Notes under the pieces: generated by a model | What the model saw: only the letters and a program-made list of their open reading frames with translations | Told to the model about the DNA's origin: nothing | The model's database searches: none | Made by a program: the position numbers and the translations under genes | Shown: piece by piece, positions 55,228 to 64,000 of the stretch | How the letters are laid out: each line of letters opens with the position of its first letter | How positions within the stretch are numbered: position 1 is the first letter of the stretch | Source of the DNA: Pleurodeles waltl | Lineage: Eukaryota > Chordata > Amphibia > Caudata > Salamandridae | Assembly: GCF_031143425.1 (NCBI RefSeq) | Contig: NC_090438.1 | Location: forward strand, 772,469,138-772,533,137 | Direction: 5' to 3' | Length of the DNA stretch: 64,000 bases

Positions 55228-56778
55228 CAGGGAGTGCAGAATTATTAGGCAAGTTGTATTTTTGAGGATTAATTTTATTATTGAACAACAACCATGTTCT
55301 CAATGAACCCAAAAAACTCATTAATATCAAAACTGAATATTTTTGGAAGTAGTTTTTAGTTTGTTTTTAGTTTTAGCTATGTTAGGGGGATATCTGTGTG
55401 TGCAGGTGACTATCACTGTGCATAATTATTAGGCAACTTAACAAAAAAAAATATATACCCATTTCAATTATTTATCATTACCAGTGAAACCAATATAACA
55501 TCTCAACATTCACAAATATACATTTCTGACATACAAAAACAAATCAGTGACCAATATAGCCACCTTTCTTTGCAAGGACACTCAAAAGCCTGCCATCCAT
55601 GGATTCTGTCAGTGTTTTGATCTGTTCACCATCAACATTGCGTGCAGCAGCAACCACAGCCTCCCAGACACTGTTCAGAGAGGTGTACTGTTTTCCCTCC
55701 TTGTAAATCTCACATTTGATGATGGACCATAGGTTCTCAATGGGGTTCAGATCAGGTGAACAAGGAGGCCATGTCATTAGATTTCCTTCTTTTATACCCT
55801 TTCTTGCCAGCCACGCTGTGGAGTACTTGGACGCGTGTGATGGAGCATTGTCCTGCATGAAAATCATGTTTTTCTTGAAGGATGCAGACTTCTTCCTGTA
55901 CCACTGCTTGAAGAAGGTGTCTTCCAGGAACTGGCAGTAGGACTGGGAGTTGAGCTTGACTCCATCCTCAACCCGAAAAGGCCCCACAAGCTCATCTTTG
56001 ATGATACCAGCCCAAACCAGTACTCCACCTCCACCTTGCTGGCGTCTGAGTCGGACTGGAGCTCTCTGCCCTTTACCAATCCAGCCACGGGCCCATCCAT
56101 CTGGCCCATCAAGACTCACTCTCATTTCATCAGTCCATAAAACCTTAGAAAAATCAGTCTTGAGATATTTCTTGGCCCAGTCTTGACGTTTCAGCTTGTG
56201 TGTCTTGTTCAGTGGTGGTCGTCTTTCAGCCTTTCTTACCTTGGCCATGTCTCTGAGTATTGCACACCTTGTGCTTTTGGGAACTCCAGTGATGTTGCAG
56301 CTCTGAAATATGGCCAAACTGGTGGCAAGTGGCATCGTGGCAGCTGCACGCTTGACTTTTCTCAGTTCATGGGCAGTTATTTTGCGCCTTGGTTTTTCCA
56401 CACGCTTCTTGCGACCCTGTTGACTATTTTGAATGAAACGCTTGATTGTTCGATGATCACGCTTCAGAAGCTTTGCAATTTTAAGAGTGCTGCATCCCTC
56501 TGCATGATATCTCACTATTTTTGACTTTTCTGAGCCTGTCAAGTCCTTCTTTTGACCCATTTTGCCAAAGGAAAGGAAGTTGCCTAATAATTATGCACAC
56601 CTGATATAGGGTGTTGATGTCATTAGACCACACCCCTTCTCATTACAGAGATGCACATCACCTAATATGCTTAATTGGTAGTAGGCTTTCGAGCCTATAC
56701 AGCTTGGAGTAAGACAACATGCATAAAGAGGATGATGTGGTCAAAATACTAATTTGCCTAATAATTCTGCACTCCCTG
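55228..56778 (-). mobile_element. Tc1/mariner element, DD37E type, structurally intact
   Basis: 1,551 bp, flanked by TA (55226-55227 and 56779-56780). Both ends read CAGGGAGTGCAGAATTATTA inward. A second copy of the motif, TGCATAATTATTAGGCAACT, lies near 55418-55440 and in inverse near 56579-56602, so each end has an outer and an inner repeat, the IR/DR layout of many Tc1-like elements. It carries an uninterrupted 338-codon transposase on the minus strand. Clean ends and an open frame mean it is recent compared with the other elements here. Confidence 0.9.
55544..56560 (-). CDS. Tc1/mariner transposase (338 aa), DD37E
   Basis: The transposase cuts and pastes the element at TA sites. It starts at ATG 56558-56560 and is open throughout. 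Residues about 10-50 form the first helix-turn-helix (LTGSEKSKIVRYHAEGCS...IAKLL...RTIKRFI). Around 55-62 is a basic linker KKRVEKPRRK, the GRPR-like/NLS region, then a second helix-turn-helix. The catalytic triad is WTDE (first Asp), MQDNAPSH (second Asp) and SPDLNPIENLW (Glu). I count 37 residues between the second Asp and the Glu, hence DD37E. Length matches the family (about 340 aa). It lies antisense inside NOL7 intron 1, so the host transcript reads it in reverse. DD37E elements are known from mosquitoes and, as the TRT group, from vertebrates. Activity cannot be judged from sequence alone, but no lesion is visible. Confidence 0.92.
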   Translation of the reverse strand: MGQKKDLTGSEKSKIVRYHAEGCSTLKIAKLLKRDHRTIKRFIQNSQQGRKKRVEKPRRKITAHELRKVKRAAATMPLATSLAIFQSCNITGVPKSTRCAILRDMAKVRKAERRPPLNKTHKLKRQDWAKKYLKTDFSKVLWTDEMRVSLDGPDGWARGWIGKGQRAPVRLRRQQGGGGVLVWAGIIKDELVGPFRVEDGVKLNSQSYCQFLEDTFFKQWYRKKSASFKKNMIFMQDNAPSHASKYSTAWLARKGIKEGNLMTWPPCSPDLNPIENLWSIIKCEIYKEGKQYTSLNSVWEAVVAAARNVDGEQIKTLTESMDGRLLSVLAKKGGYIGH

Positions 56779-56967
56779 TATATTGTCTTTCTTTGGCACA
56801 TTGCTCCAATCGTCTTCCCAGCCCTACTACGCAAGGGCGAAAATAAAGTCCAGGGTAAACGGCACATTTAATGTGAAAGTTCTGAAAATGAAGGGGTCTT
56901 ATTTTATATTGCAATTTATGCTCTTTTTGAGATTAATCAATTGTAATTTGTTTTTCTTTTCTTACAG

Positions 56968-57028
56968 GGAGAAGGCACTTTTAAAGGAAAAAAGAAGACG
57001 GAGAGAAGAGCTATTTAAAGAACAAAAG
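56968..57028 (+). CDS. NOL7: NOL7 exon 2
   Basis: The acceptor TTTTCTTTTCTTACAG precedes a 61-bp exon, followed by donor AAAAG|GTATTG at 57028/57029. The first base completes the Arg codon begun in exon 1. The 20 further codons read EKALLKEKRRRREELFKEQK, a highly basic helix. As I recall, human NOL7 has a near-identical KTLLKEKRKRREELF..QK segment straight after its acidic N-terminus, which makes this the strongest host-gene match in the window. It likely contributes to nucleolar targeting through the basic cluster. The exon ends in phase 0. Later exons lie beyond 64000. Confidence 0.9.
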
Positions 57029-58462
57029 GTATTGACTGGAAAAAACTGTGTTCTTTGTGCTCTATGTTTAACACCCTTTCCCTGACTGCTGGTACTTACT
57101 AAAAGCATTTGCCAATAAATCTAAATCGAAAATAAACCTATGCAGAAAATAAAGCATTACAAATTGTAATGCTCAGATGATGATGATTTCCTTAAAAATT
57201 CCCTGAGCTCAACTAAATATCTGAAATATAAACGTTTGTGAGCAACAGGGTGCTGCCCAGAAATGTAAATAGTATCAGTGCATTATTTCTACATAAACAG
57301 TTCTTCAGCAAAACATTGGTGGGACCACCACAGAGATAAATGCGACATGTAGCCTTGTGCACTCCTATATTCTGAAATCCTACTCACAGCCTGAATCCCT
57401 CACTGCCCACTAATAAAATCCTTTGTCCTGCCAACTGATGGGCAATTGGAGTTTGCACGTACTTACACATTATGATTGTGCAGTATACTTTAAACACTGC
57501 TAAAAAGAAAAAGCTATTGAGTTGCACCGCTTCCTGTCTTCACTGGAGAAGCACTTTAAGTTACTTTATTTTAAGATGAGTAATTTAGAAAGTCTCTCTT
57601 ACTTCCTTTTAGTTTCTCTCGCTGTCCCCTAACAAGGCCCTCTCGTTCTCTCTCTTACTCTTTTGCTTCTCACTCTCTCTCTCTCACTCTCCACCTCCAC
57701 TTGCCCGCTAGGCATTCGTATTTATCTTTCTCACTGTAATGGGAAGTGATGGATCAAAACTATAGATGTGCCTGTGAGAGGAAAAATAGCCACATGCATC
57801 CTATTATCTTGACACCAGAGAACAACAAAAATACATACAACCATCATTGTATTTTTCATGGTTTTGCCAACAAATGGTGTGGATTAACGTTAAACACCCC
57901 GCAGCTATATTTGTGTGATTCTCATGTGTAGTAGTGAGGTTTGGAAATGAGGCAAATTACGTAAAGCATCTGATTTATTTTTTCTTGCTTTCCATGTTTC
58001 AGTTTTGTTGCAGCGCAGATCCTTGTCTCATCTTATTATTTTATAATAGTGAGTGATTGGGCGCTGCTTTAAGTCCGATTAACCTTTTGACCTGTATAGA
58101 TTATATTGATTGCCACATTGATTATTGACACATAAAACACCAACATTAAACAATAAAAATATTCACCAAAAATCAAAATATGATGCACCATGACTCATTT
58201 GCCATGAATAACCACACCTTTTAGTCTCAATTAAAATATTTATTTCCCTAAAGTCACAAAAATTATTCTGAACACCAAATGGTACAAATAAAGTAGCATC
58301 ACAGGCTGGCGAATTGCTTTGAAATTTTTTAGTTTAAACAGAGAAAATAAAACAATACACTCAATAATTAGCATATAATTCAATAACATGAGTATCTGTG
58401 TAAGAGATAAAATACATTTGATTCAGCAATAAACTGTCAAATCATAAGCACAGAGAAAAACA
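57029..58462 (+). other. NOL7 intron 2, first part
   Basis: Intron 2 starts GTATTG and continues past the window. This part has a CT-rich microsatellite at about 57645-57690 (CTCTCTCTCT) and otherwise nothing I can assign. Confidence 0.6.
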
Positions 58463-59195
58463 CCTCAATCAATCAATCAGGGGATTAGGGGGAGAAGGAG
58501 GGTGCTGCTACTGCTCCAACAGCCAGGCCTTGAGAAGTTTCCTGAAGATAAGGAGGTCTTTGGTCTGGCGCAGGTGGGTGGGAAGAGTGATCCGCGTTTT
58601 GGCGGTGAGGTGTGAAAATGATCTACCGCTAGTTGTAGTTCTGCGGACGCGTGGGTCGGTTGCGAGGGCGAGGTCAGCGGAGCGGAGATGCCGGGTCGGG
58701 GTGTGGAAGGAGAGTTGTTTGAGGTTTTCTGGTCCGGTGTTGTGCAGTGCTTTGTGAGCGTGGGTTAGGAGTTTGAAGGTGATTCTCTTGTTGAATGGAG
58801 CCAGTGCAGGTCTTTCAGATGGTCTGTGATATGGTAGTGGCAGGGGATGTCCAGGATGAGGCGTGCAGAAGCGTTCTGGATGCGCTGCAGCCTCGTTGCA
58901 GCCTCTTCTGGAGTTTGGCCATGGTTCCTGCATATGGGACATTGCCACAGTCTAGTTTGCAGCTTACGAGGGCGTGCAGAGGCGTTCTGGATGCGTTGCA
59001 GCCTCTTCTGGAGTTTGGCTGTGGTTCCTGCGTAGAAGGCATTGCCGTAGTCCAGTTTGCTGCTTTACGAGGGCTTGGGTGGCTGTTCTTCTGGTTTCGG
59101 TGGGTATACGTTTGTAGATCTTTCGGAACATGCAAAGGGTGATGAAGCAGGAGGAGGAGATGGCGTTAACTTGTACAACTACCACAATGGGGGCG
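58463..59195 (-). pseudogene. 5'-truncated CR1/L2/Rex-type LINE 3' end
   Basis: The minus strand reads KRITFKLLTHAHKALHNTGPENL, followed by the terminal RSFSHLTAKTRITLPTHLRQTKDLLIFRKLLKAWL block. This is the same family as 21721-23950 (shared KRITFKLLTHAHKALHNTGP). The 3' tail is a short microsatellite, CAATCAATCAATCA at 58465-58480 on the plus strand. Upstream the region that reads NAS-R...LQ-R-QNAS is repeated: an approximately 111-bp unit starting GCGTGCAGAAGCGTTCTGG at 58861 recurs at 58972. Only the last 240 or so codons survive. Confidence 0.75.
58861..59083. repeat. Tandem duplication (about 111 bp) inside the LINE fragment
   Basis: Unit with GCGTTCTGGATGCG, GCAGCCTCTTCTGGAGTTTGGC and GTTCCTGC at 58861 and 58972. 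The first copy has an extra short GCAGCCTCGTT repeat. Confidence 0.75.
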
Positions 59196-60678
59196 AAACA
59201 CGTGTCGGCGTTTGCTTCTTTGGCGCTTGTTCATCTCTCTTGAATTTCAGATGAATTCTCATTCTTCTTAAATTCAAAATAAATTCGCACAGGATGTTAC
59301 GAAAAGATTGGATGCATTATTCCAGATGTGAACTGTGAAAAGCAAGTAATGATTCATATGGGTTTACCTACATTTAAATTTCACTTTATATATTGAGGTC
59401 ATCGTTTGAAAGGAGTCCATACCTCATTGGTAACCCATATTGCTTACATTAGGGCATTAAGCAAGAGAGTGCTGGGCCCTTTCTGGATTTTACATGAAAT
59501 GTCAAAGTGACAGATCATAAGAATGAGAAGTGAAGCATCTGGAAACCAGGGAAAATAATGCAAAAATGGATGACCGTGTCTGATTCACAAACATTAAATT
59601 AAACTTGCTAAACTTCTGTGATTGGCTGAACACTGCATATGTGCACAAATCATCCAAACACAAAACATCAGAAAATATTCCACTATTAACTTGAATATTT
59701 CATTTTCCTCTGCCTCTTCTTTTTTGCATAAGCACAAAAAGATAGTATTATTTCCTGCAGTCTTCTATGCACGGGTTTGTGAAGGTCTTTTGTTCAACAC
59801 ATTCCAGAACGCTCTCGCTGCCGGACGGTAGGCATGAAGAAATATTAAAAAATTTCAAATCGGCTCTGTCCCCTCCAAAAAAAATACATTCGATTAGAAT
59901 GAAAACACAGATTAAGCTCATAATTCAAACAGAAGAAGCTTGTAATTCTACAGAAGCATTTGACACTTTTAACAAACGGATAACTACATGTGTTGACCTT
60001 GCTTACTTGAGCCACAGCAGAGAACAAGATTCAAACAAAGAATGTAACATTGGTAGACGTTCAACATCAGCTCTGGCCTTGTTCTACTGAAAGGCACCAC
60101 AGAAAACTCAAGAATTAACTCTCATTTATTCTAACATTATTTTTCAAAGCACATGTTCTTAAAGAGACAGAATATTTTTCTTTCATCACTAAATTAACAC
60201 ATTAAAAAAAATATGTGCAGGCCTTTCACTCTGATGGTGGCCACTTACCAAGCACACTTTCTATGTTAACATTTATTATCTTTTCATTTGAAGCGTTTCT
60301 TATGTGAGTGTATCAGTGTGATCACATAAAATATTTCATTTCAAGTCTGCGCTCACAGTTTTGTATGGGAGACCTTTTTGTTTTTGAGGCTTCTAATTAG
60401 CAAACTTGTATTTCCTCCCCTTATTTCAATTATTAAAAACACATTGGGTCGGGCTGACCTAGTTTGACAACCTTTCCTCTTTCCGAGGTCCCCCACGTTA
60501 GCGTTTACCCATGCCTTTTGCTGGCCCTGGTAGATGCCGCTGAGGTCCACAAAAGGGATCACCGTTACTCTCAACTCTCTACCAGATAAGATGTTGTGCG
60601 ATGGTTCAAGGGACATATCTGAGGGATGATCACTTCTATAGCAATAGCACATAGGAGGGAGAACCGGTTGATGGAATA
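59196..60678. other. Unassigned intron 2 DNA
   Basis: AT-rich with short frames only. The last 300 bp is GC-richer but I recognise nothing in it. Confidence 0.4.
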
Positions 60679-60683
60679 CAACC

Positions 60684-61182
60684 TGTAAGGAAATGCCTCC
60701 TTGGCATGGTTGCCCCCTGACTTTTTGCCTTTGCTGATGCTAAGTTTACAATTGAAAGTGTGCTGAGGCCTGCTAACCAGGCCCCAGCACCAGTGTTCTT
60801 TCCCTAACCTGTACTTTTGTATCCACAATTGGCAGACCCTGGCATCCAGATAAGTCCCTTGTAACTGGTACTTCTAGTACCAAGGGCCCTGATGCCAAGG
60901 AAGGTCTCTAAGGGCTGCAGCATGTCTTATGCCACCCTGGAGACCTCTCACTCAGCACAGACACACTGCTTGCCAGCTTGTGTGTGCTAGTGAGGACAAA
61001 ACGAGTAAGTCGACATGGCACTCCCCTCAGGGTGCCATGCCAGCCTCTCACTGCCTATGCAGTATAGGTAAGCCACCCCTCTAGCAGGCCTTACAGCCCT
61101 AAGGCAGGGTGCACTATACCATAGGTGAGGGTACCAGTGCATGAGCATGGTACCCCTACAGTGTCTAAACAAAACCTTAGAC
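60684..61182. repeat. Left arm of the LTR palindrome
   Basis: Reverse complement of 62939-63437, 499 bp, with no difference seen on reading through. Confidence 0.9.
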
Positions 61183-62938
61183 GGGGAGGTAAGTATTTGT
61201 TAGGTTAACCAGGTAAGTAAGACACTTACAGGGCTTAGTTCTTGGTCCAAGGTAGCCCACCGTTGGGGGTTCAGAGCAACCCCAAAGTCACCACACCAGC
61301 AGCTCAGGGCCGGTCAGGTGCAGAGTTCAAAGTGGTGCCCAAAACACATAGGCTAGAATGGAGAGAAGGGGGTGCCCCGGTTCCGGTCTGCTTGCAGGTA
61401 AGTACCCGCGTCTTCGGAGGGCAGACCAGGGGGGTTTTGTAGGGCACCGGGGGGGGACACAAGTCCACACAGAAATTTCACCCTCAGCAGCGCGGGGGCG
61501 GCCGGGTGCAGTGTAGAAACAAGCGTCGGGTTTTCAATGTTAGTCTATGAGAGATCTCGGGATCTCTTCAGCGCTGCAGGCAGGCAAGGGGGGGATTCCT
61601 CGGGGGAACCTCCACTTGGACAAGGGAGAGGGACTCCTGGGGGTCACTTCTCCAGTGAAAGTCCGGTCCTTCAGGTCCTGGGGGCTGCGGGTGCAGGGTC
61701 TCTCCCAGGCGTCGGGACTTTAGGTTCAAAGAGTCGCGGTCAGGGGAAGCCTCGGGATTCCCTCTGCAGGCGGCGCTGTGGGGGCTCAGGGGGGACAGGT
61801 TTTGGTACTCACAGTATCAGAGTAGTCCTGGGGTCCCTCCTGAGGTGTCGGATCTCCACCAGCCGAGTCGGGGTCGCCGGGTGCAGTGTTGCAAGTCTCA
61901 CGCTTCTTGCGGGGAGCTTGCAGGGTTCTTTAAAGCTGCTGGAAACAAAGTTGCAGCTTTTCTTGGAGCAGGTCCGCTGTCCTCGGGAGTTTCTTGTCTT
62001 TTCGAAGCAGGGGCAGTCCTCAGAGGATGTCGAGGTCGCTGGTCCCTTTGGAAGGCGTCGCTGGAGCAGGATCTTTGGAAGGCAGGAGACAGGCCGGTGA
62101 GTTTCTGGAGCCAAGGCAGTTGTCGTCTTCTGGTCTTCCTCTGCAGGGGTTTTTCAGCTAGGCAGTCCTTCTTCTTGTAGTTGCAGGAATCTGATTTTCT
62201 AGGGTTCAGGGTAGCCCTTAAATACTAAATTTAAGGGCGTGTTTAGGTCTGGGGGGTTAGTAGCCAATGGCTACTAGCCCTGAGGGTGGGTACACCCTCT
62301 TTGTGCCTCCTCCCAAGGGGAGGGGGTCACAATCCTAACCCTATTGGGGGAATCCTCCATCTGCAAGATGGAGGATTTCTAAAAGTTAGAGTCACTTCAG
62401 CTCAGGACACCTTAGGGGCTGTCCTGACTGGCCAGTGACTCCTCCTTGTTTTTCTCATTATTTTCTCCGGCCTTGCCGCCAAAAGTGGGGCCTGGCCGGA
62501 GGGGGCGGGCAACTCCACTAGCTGGAGTGTCCTGCTGGGTTGGCACAAAGGAGGTGAGCCTTTGAGGCTCACCGCCAGGTGTGACAATTCCTGCCTGGGG
62601 GAGGTGTTAGCATCTCCACCCAGTGCAGGCTTTGTTACTGGCCTCAGAGTGACAAAGGCACTCTCCCCATGGGGCCAGCAACATGTCTCGGTTTGTGGCA
62701 GGCTGCTAAAACTAGTCAGCCTACACAGATAGTCGGTTAAGTTTCAGGGGGCACCTCTAAGGTGCCCTCTGGGGTGTATTTTACAATAAAATGTACACTG
62801 GCATCAGTGTGCATTTATTGTGCTGAGAAGTTTGATACCAAACTTCCCAGTTTTCAGAGTAGCCATTATGGTGCTGTGGAGTTCGTGTTTGACAGACTCC
62901 CAGACCATATACTCTTATGGCTACCCTGCACTTACAAT

Positions 62939-63437
62939 GTCTAAGGTTTTGTTTAGACACTGTAGGGGTACCATGCTCATGCACTGGTACCCTCACCTAT
63001 GGTATAGTGCACCCTGCCTTAGGGCTGTAAGGCCTGCTAGAGGGGTGGCTTACCTATACTGCATAGGCAGTGAGAGGCTGGCATGGCACCCTGAGGGGAG
63101 TGCCATGTCGACTTACTCGTTTTGTCCTCACTAGCACACACAAGCTGGCAAGCAGTGTGTCTGTGCTGAGTGAGAGGTCTCCAGGGTGGCATAAGACATG
63201 CTGCAGCCCTTAGAGACCTTCCTTGGCATCAGGGCCCTTGGTACTAGAAGTACCAGTTACAAGGGACTTATCTGGATGCCAGGGTCTGCCAATTGTGGAT
63301 ACAAAAGTACAGGTTAGGGAAAGAACACTGGTGCTGGGGCCTGGTTAGCAGGCCTCAGCACACTTTCAATTGTAAACTTAGCATCAGCAAAGGCAAAAAG
63401 TCAGGGGGCAACCATGCCAAGGAGGCATTTCCTTACA
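62939..63437. repeat. Right arm of the LTR palindrome (LTR U3 start)
   Basis: Includes the true LTR start next to the polypurine tract. The arm ends inside the LTR at GTCTAAGG (62939). Confidence 0.9.
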
Positions 63438-63452
63438 CAACCCCCCCCCAAA
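63438..63452 (-). promoter_or_regulatory. Polypurine tract of the gypsy-like element
   Basis: On the minus strand TTTGGGGGGGGGTTG directly precedes the LTR TGTAAGG, the expected position and composition for the plus-strand primer. Confidence 0.7.
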
Positions 63453-63467
63453 TGAAAGAGGATGAGA

Positions 63468-64000
63468 CTAACCTTTCCCAAGAGAGTCTTCATTTTCTAA
63501 GTGGAAGAACCTGGAAAGGCCATCTGCATTGGCATGGGCAGTCCCAGGTCTGTGTTCCACTATAAAGTCCATTCCCTGTAGGGAGATGGACCACCTCAAC
63601 AGTTTAGGATTTTCACCTTTCATTTGCATCAGCCATTTGAGAGGTCTGTGGTCAGTTTGAACTAGGAAGTGAGTCCCAAAGAGGTATGGTCTCAGCTTCT
63701 TCAGGGACCAAACCACAGCAAAGGCCTCCCTCTCAATGGCACTCCAACGCTGCTCCCTGGGGAGTAACCTCCTGCTAATGAAAGCAACAGGCTGGTCAAG
63801 GCCATCATCATTAATCTTCTGGAGCAGCAGGACAATGCAACTTCCATCCGCCTCAATACGAGATAATTGGCCATTTTGTGTGGCCATTTACAGGCCCATA
63901 GAACAAATAGGACTGAACACTCCCTCCTCACATTGCAACAGCGGTATTACCAGGGTGGTTACAAGGTAGGAGCATTACTGGCTCGTAGATTACGCCAGGC
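63468..64000 (-). pseudogene. Ty3/gypsy-like RT end and RNase H, partial
   Basis: Minus-strand frame 63887-63468 ends 15 bp before the polypurine tract. It contains QPVAFISRRLLPREQRWSAI, EREAFAVVWSLKKLRPYLFG and FLVQTDHRPLKWL (RNase H of Ty3/gypsy elements), then LLRWSISLQGMDFIVEHRPGTAHANADGLSRFF, the closing RNase H/tether block. The start of RNase H (VHTDAS...GLGAVL) is degenerate as read and frames shift near 63890, so the copy is probably defective. RT proper lies outside the window. No integrase follows: the protein ends and the LTR begins. In the Gmr1-type gypsy elements of deuterostomes the integrase precedes RT, which would explain this. Confidence 0.75.

Larger units (their letters stand above)
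60684..63437 (-). mobile_element. Rearranged LTR with 499-bp perfect inverted arms
   Basis: On the minus strand a 3' LTR starts TGTAAGGAAATGCC at 63437, next to a polypurine tract and an RNase H gene. It follows the same path as the LTR at 47854-50508 but stops at about 61183, inside the part near position 50082 of that copy. Instead of the normal end it joins an inverted copy of its own first 499 bp (60684-61182). The two arms (60684-61182 and 62939-63437) appear identical base for base by eye. Both outer ends are therefore U3 starts. CAACC precedes 60684 and follows 63437. Confidence 0.85.

Noticed and set aside
61537..62100. 187-codon plus-strand open frame
   Set aside because: Antisense to the LTR family at 60684-63437; composition-driven and without motif.
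60679..63442. Reading the 2.75-kb palindromic-ended unit as an independent foldback transposon with CAACC duplication
   Set aside because: The right edge coincides with the polypurine tract and RNase H end of a gypsy-like element, so the CAACC match is not decisive; kept only as an alternative in the finding.

Overview
The window is vertebrate nuclear DNA, almost certainly from a salamander and most likely a newt. The reasons are a NOL7 gene (nucleolar protein 7) whose first intron is about 12.7 kb, a very high density of nested retroelements, a DIRS-type tyrosine-recombinase retrotransposon, several LTRs of 2-4 kb, and repeat families I recall from Pleurodeles. The species call is recollection and has not been searched. 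There are no operons, CRISPR arrays, rRNA genes or convincing tRNA genes.

Layout. 1-16.5 kb is intergenic: a solo LTR with exact 5-bp target duplications (1862-4844), a complex tandem repeat (7350-8345), and decayed LINE and LTR debris. 16.5-41.5 kb is a nested stack. One old plus-strand CR1/L2-like LINE is broken into four ordered pieces (16560-16804, 20444-21150, 25441-26751, 41302-41548) by three LTR-element insertions. The first LTR (16805-20443) carries a TTAA-flanked piggyBac-like element. The second LTR (21151-25440, minus) carries a minus-strand LINE fragment. The third insertion is a whole decayed retrovirus-like provirus (ERV1, 26752-41301), itself interrupted between protease and reverse transcriptase by a smaller minus-strand provirus (ERV2, 32817-34932).

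44.15-64 kb is the start of NOL7 on the plus strand: exon 1 (44151-44272), intron 1, exon 2 (56968-57028), and intron 2 running out of the window. Intron 1 holds a DIRS element on the minus strand (44685-52877), split in its RT gene by a 2.65-kb solo LTR, then an L1-like LINE 3' end, then a Tc1/mariner element with an uninterrupted DD37E transposase (55228-56778). Intron 2 holds a LINE 3' end and the 3' end of a Ty3/gypsy-like element whose LTR carries a 499-bp inverted duplication (60684-63437).

How it fits together. NOL7 is the only host gene seen. Everything else is transposable-element sequence at different stages of decay, and target duplications plus nesting give a relative insertion order. 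The most informative items are the four-piece LINE, the DIRS internal region that records a circle junction, the palindromic LTR, the minimal ERV2 provirus whose deletion starts inside its primer binding site, and the intact transposase. I found no convincing new molecular system; the novelty is structural.
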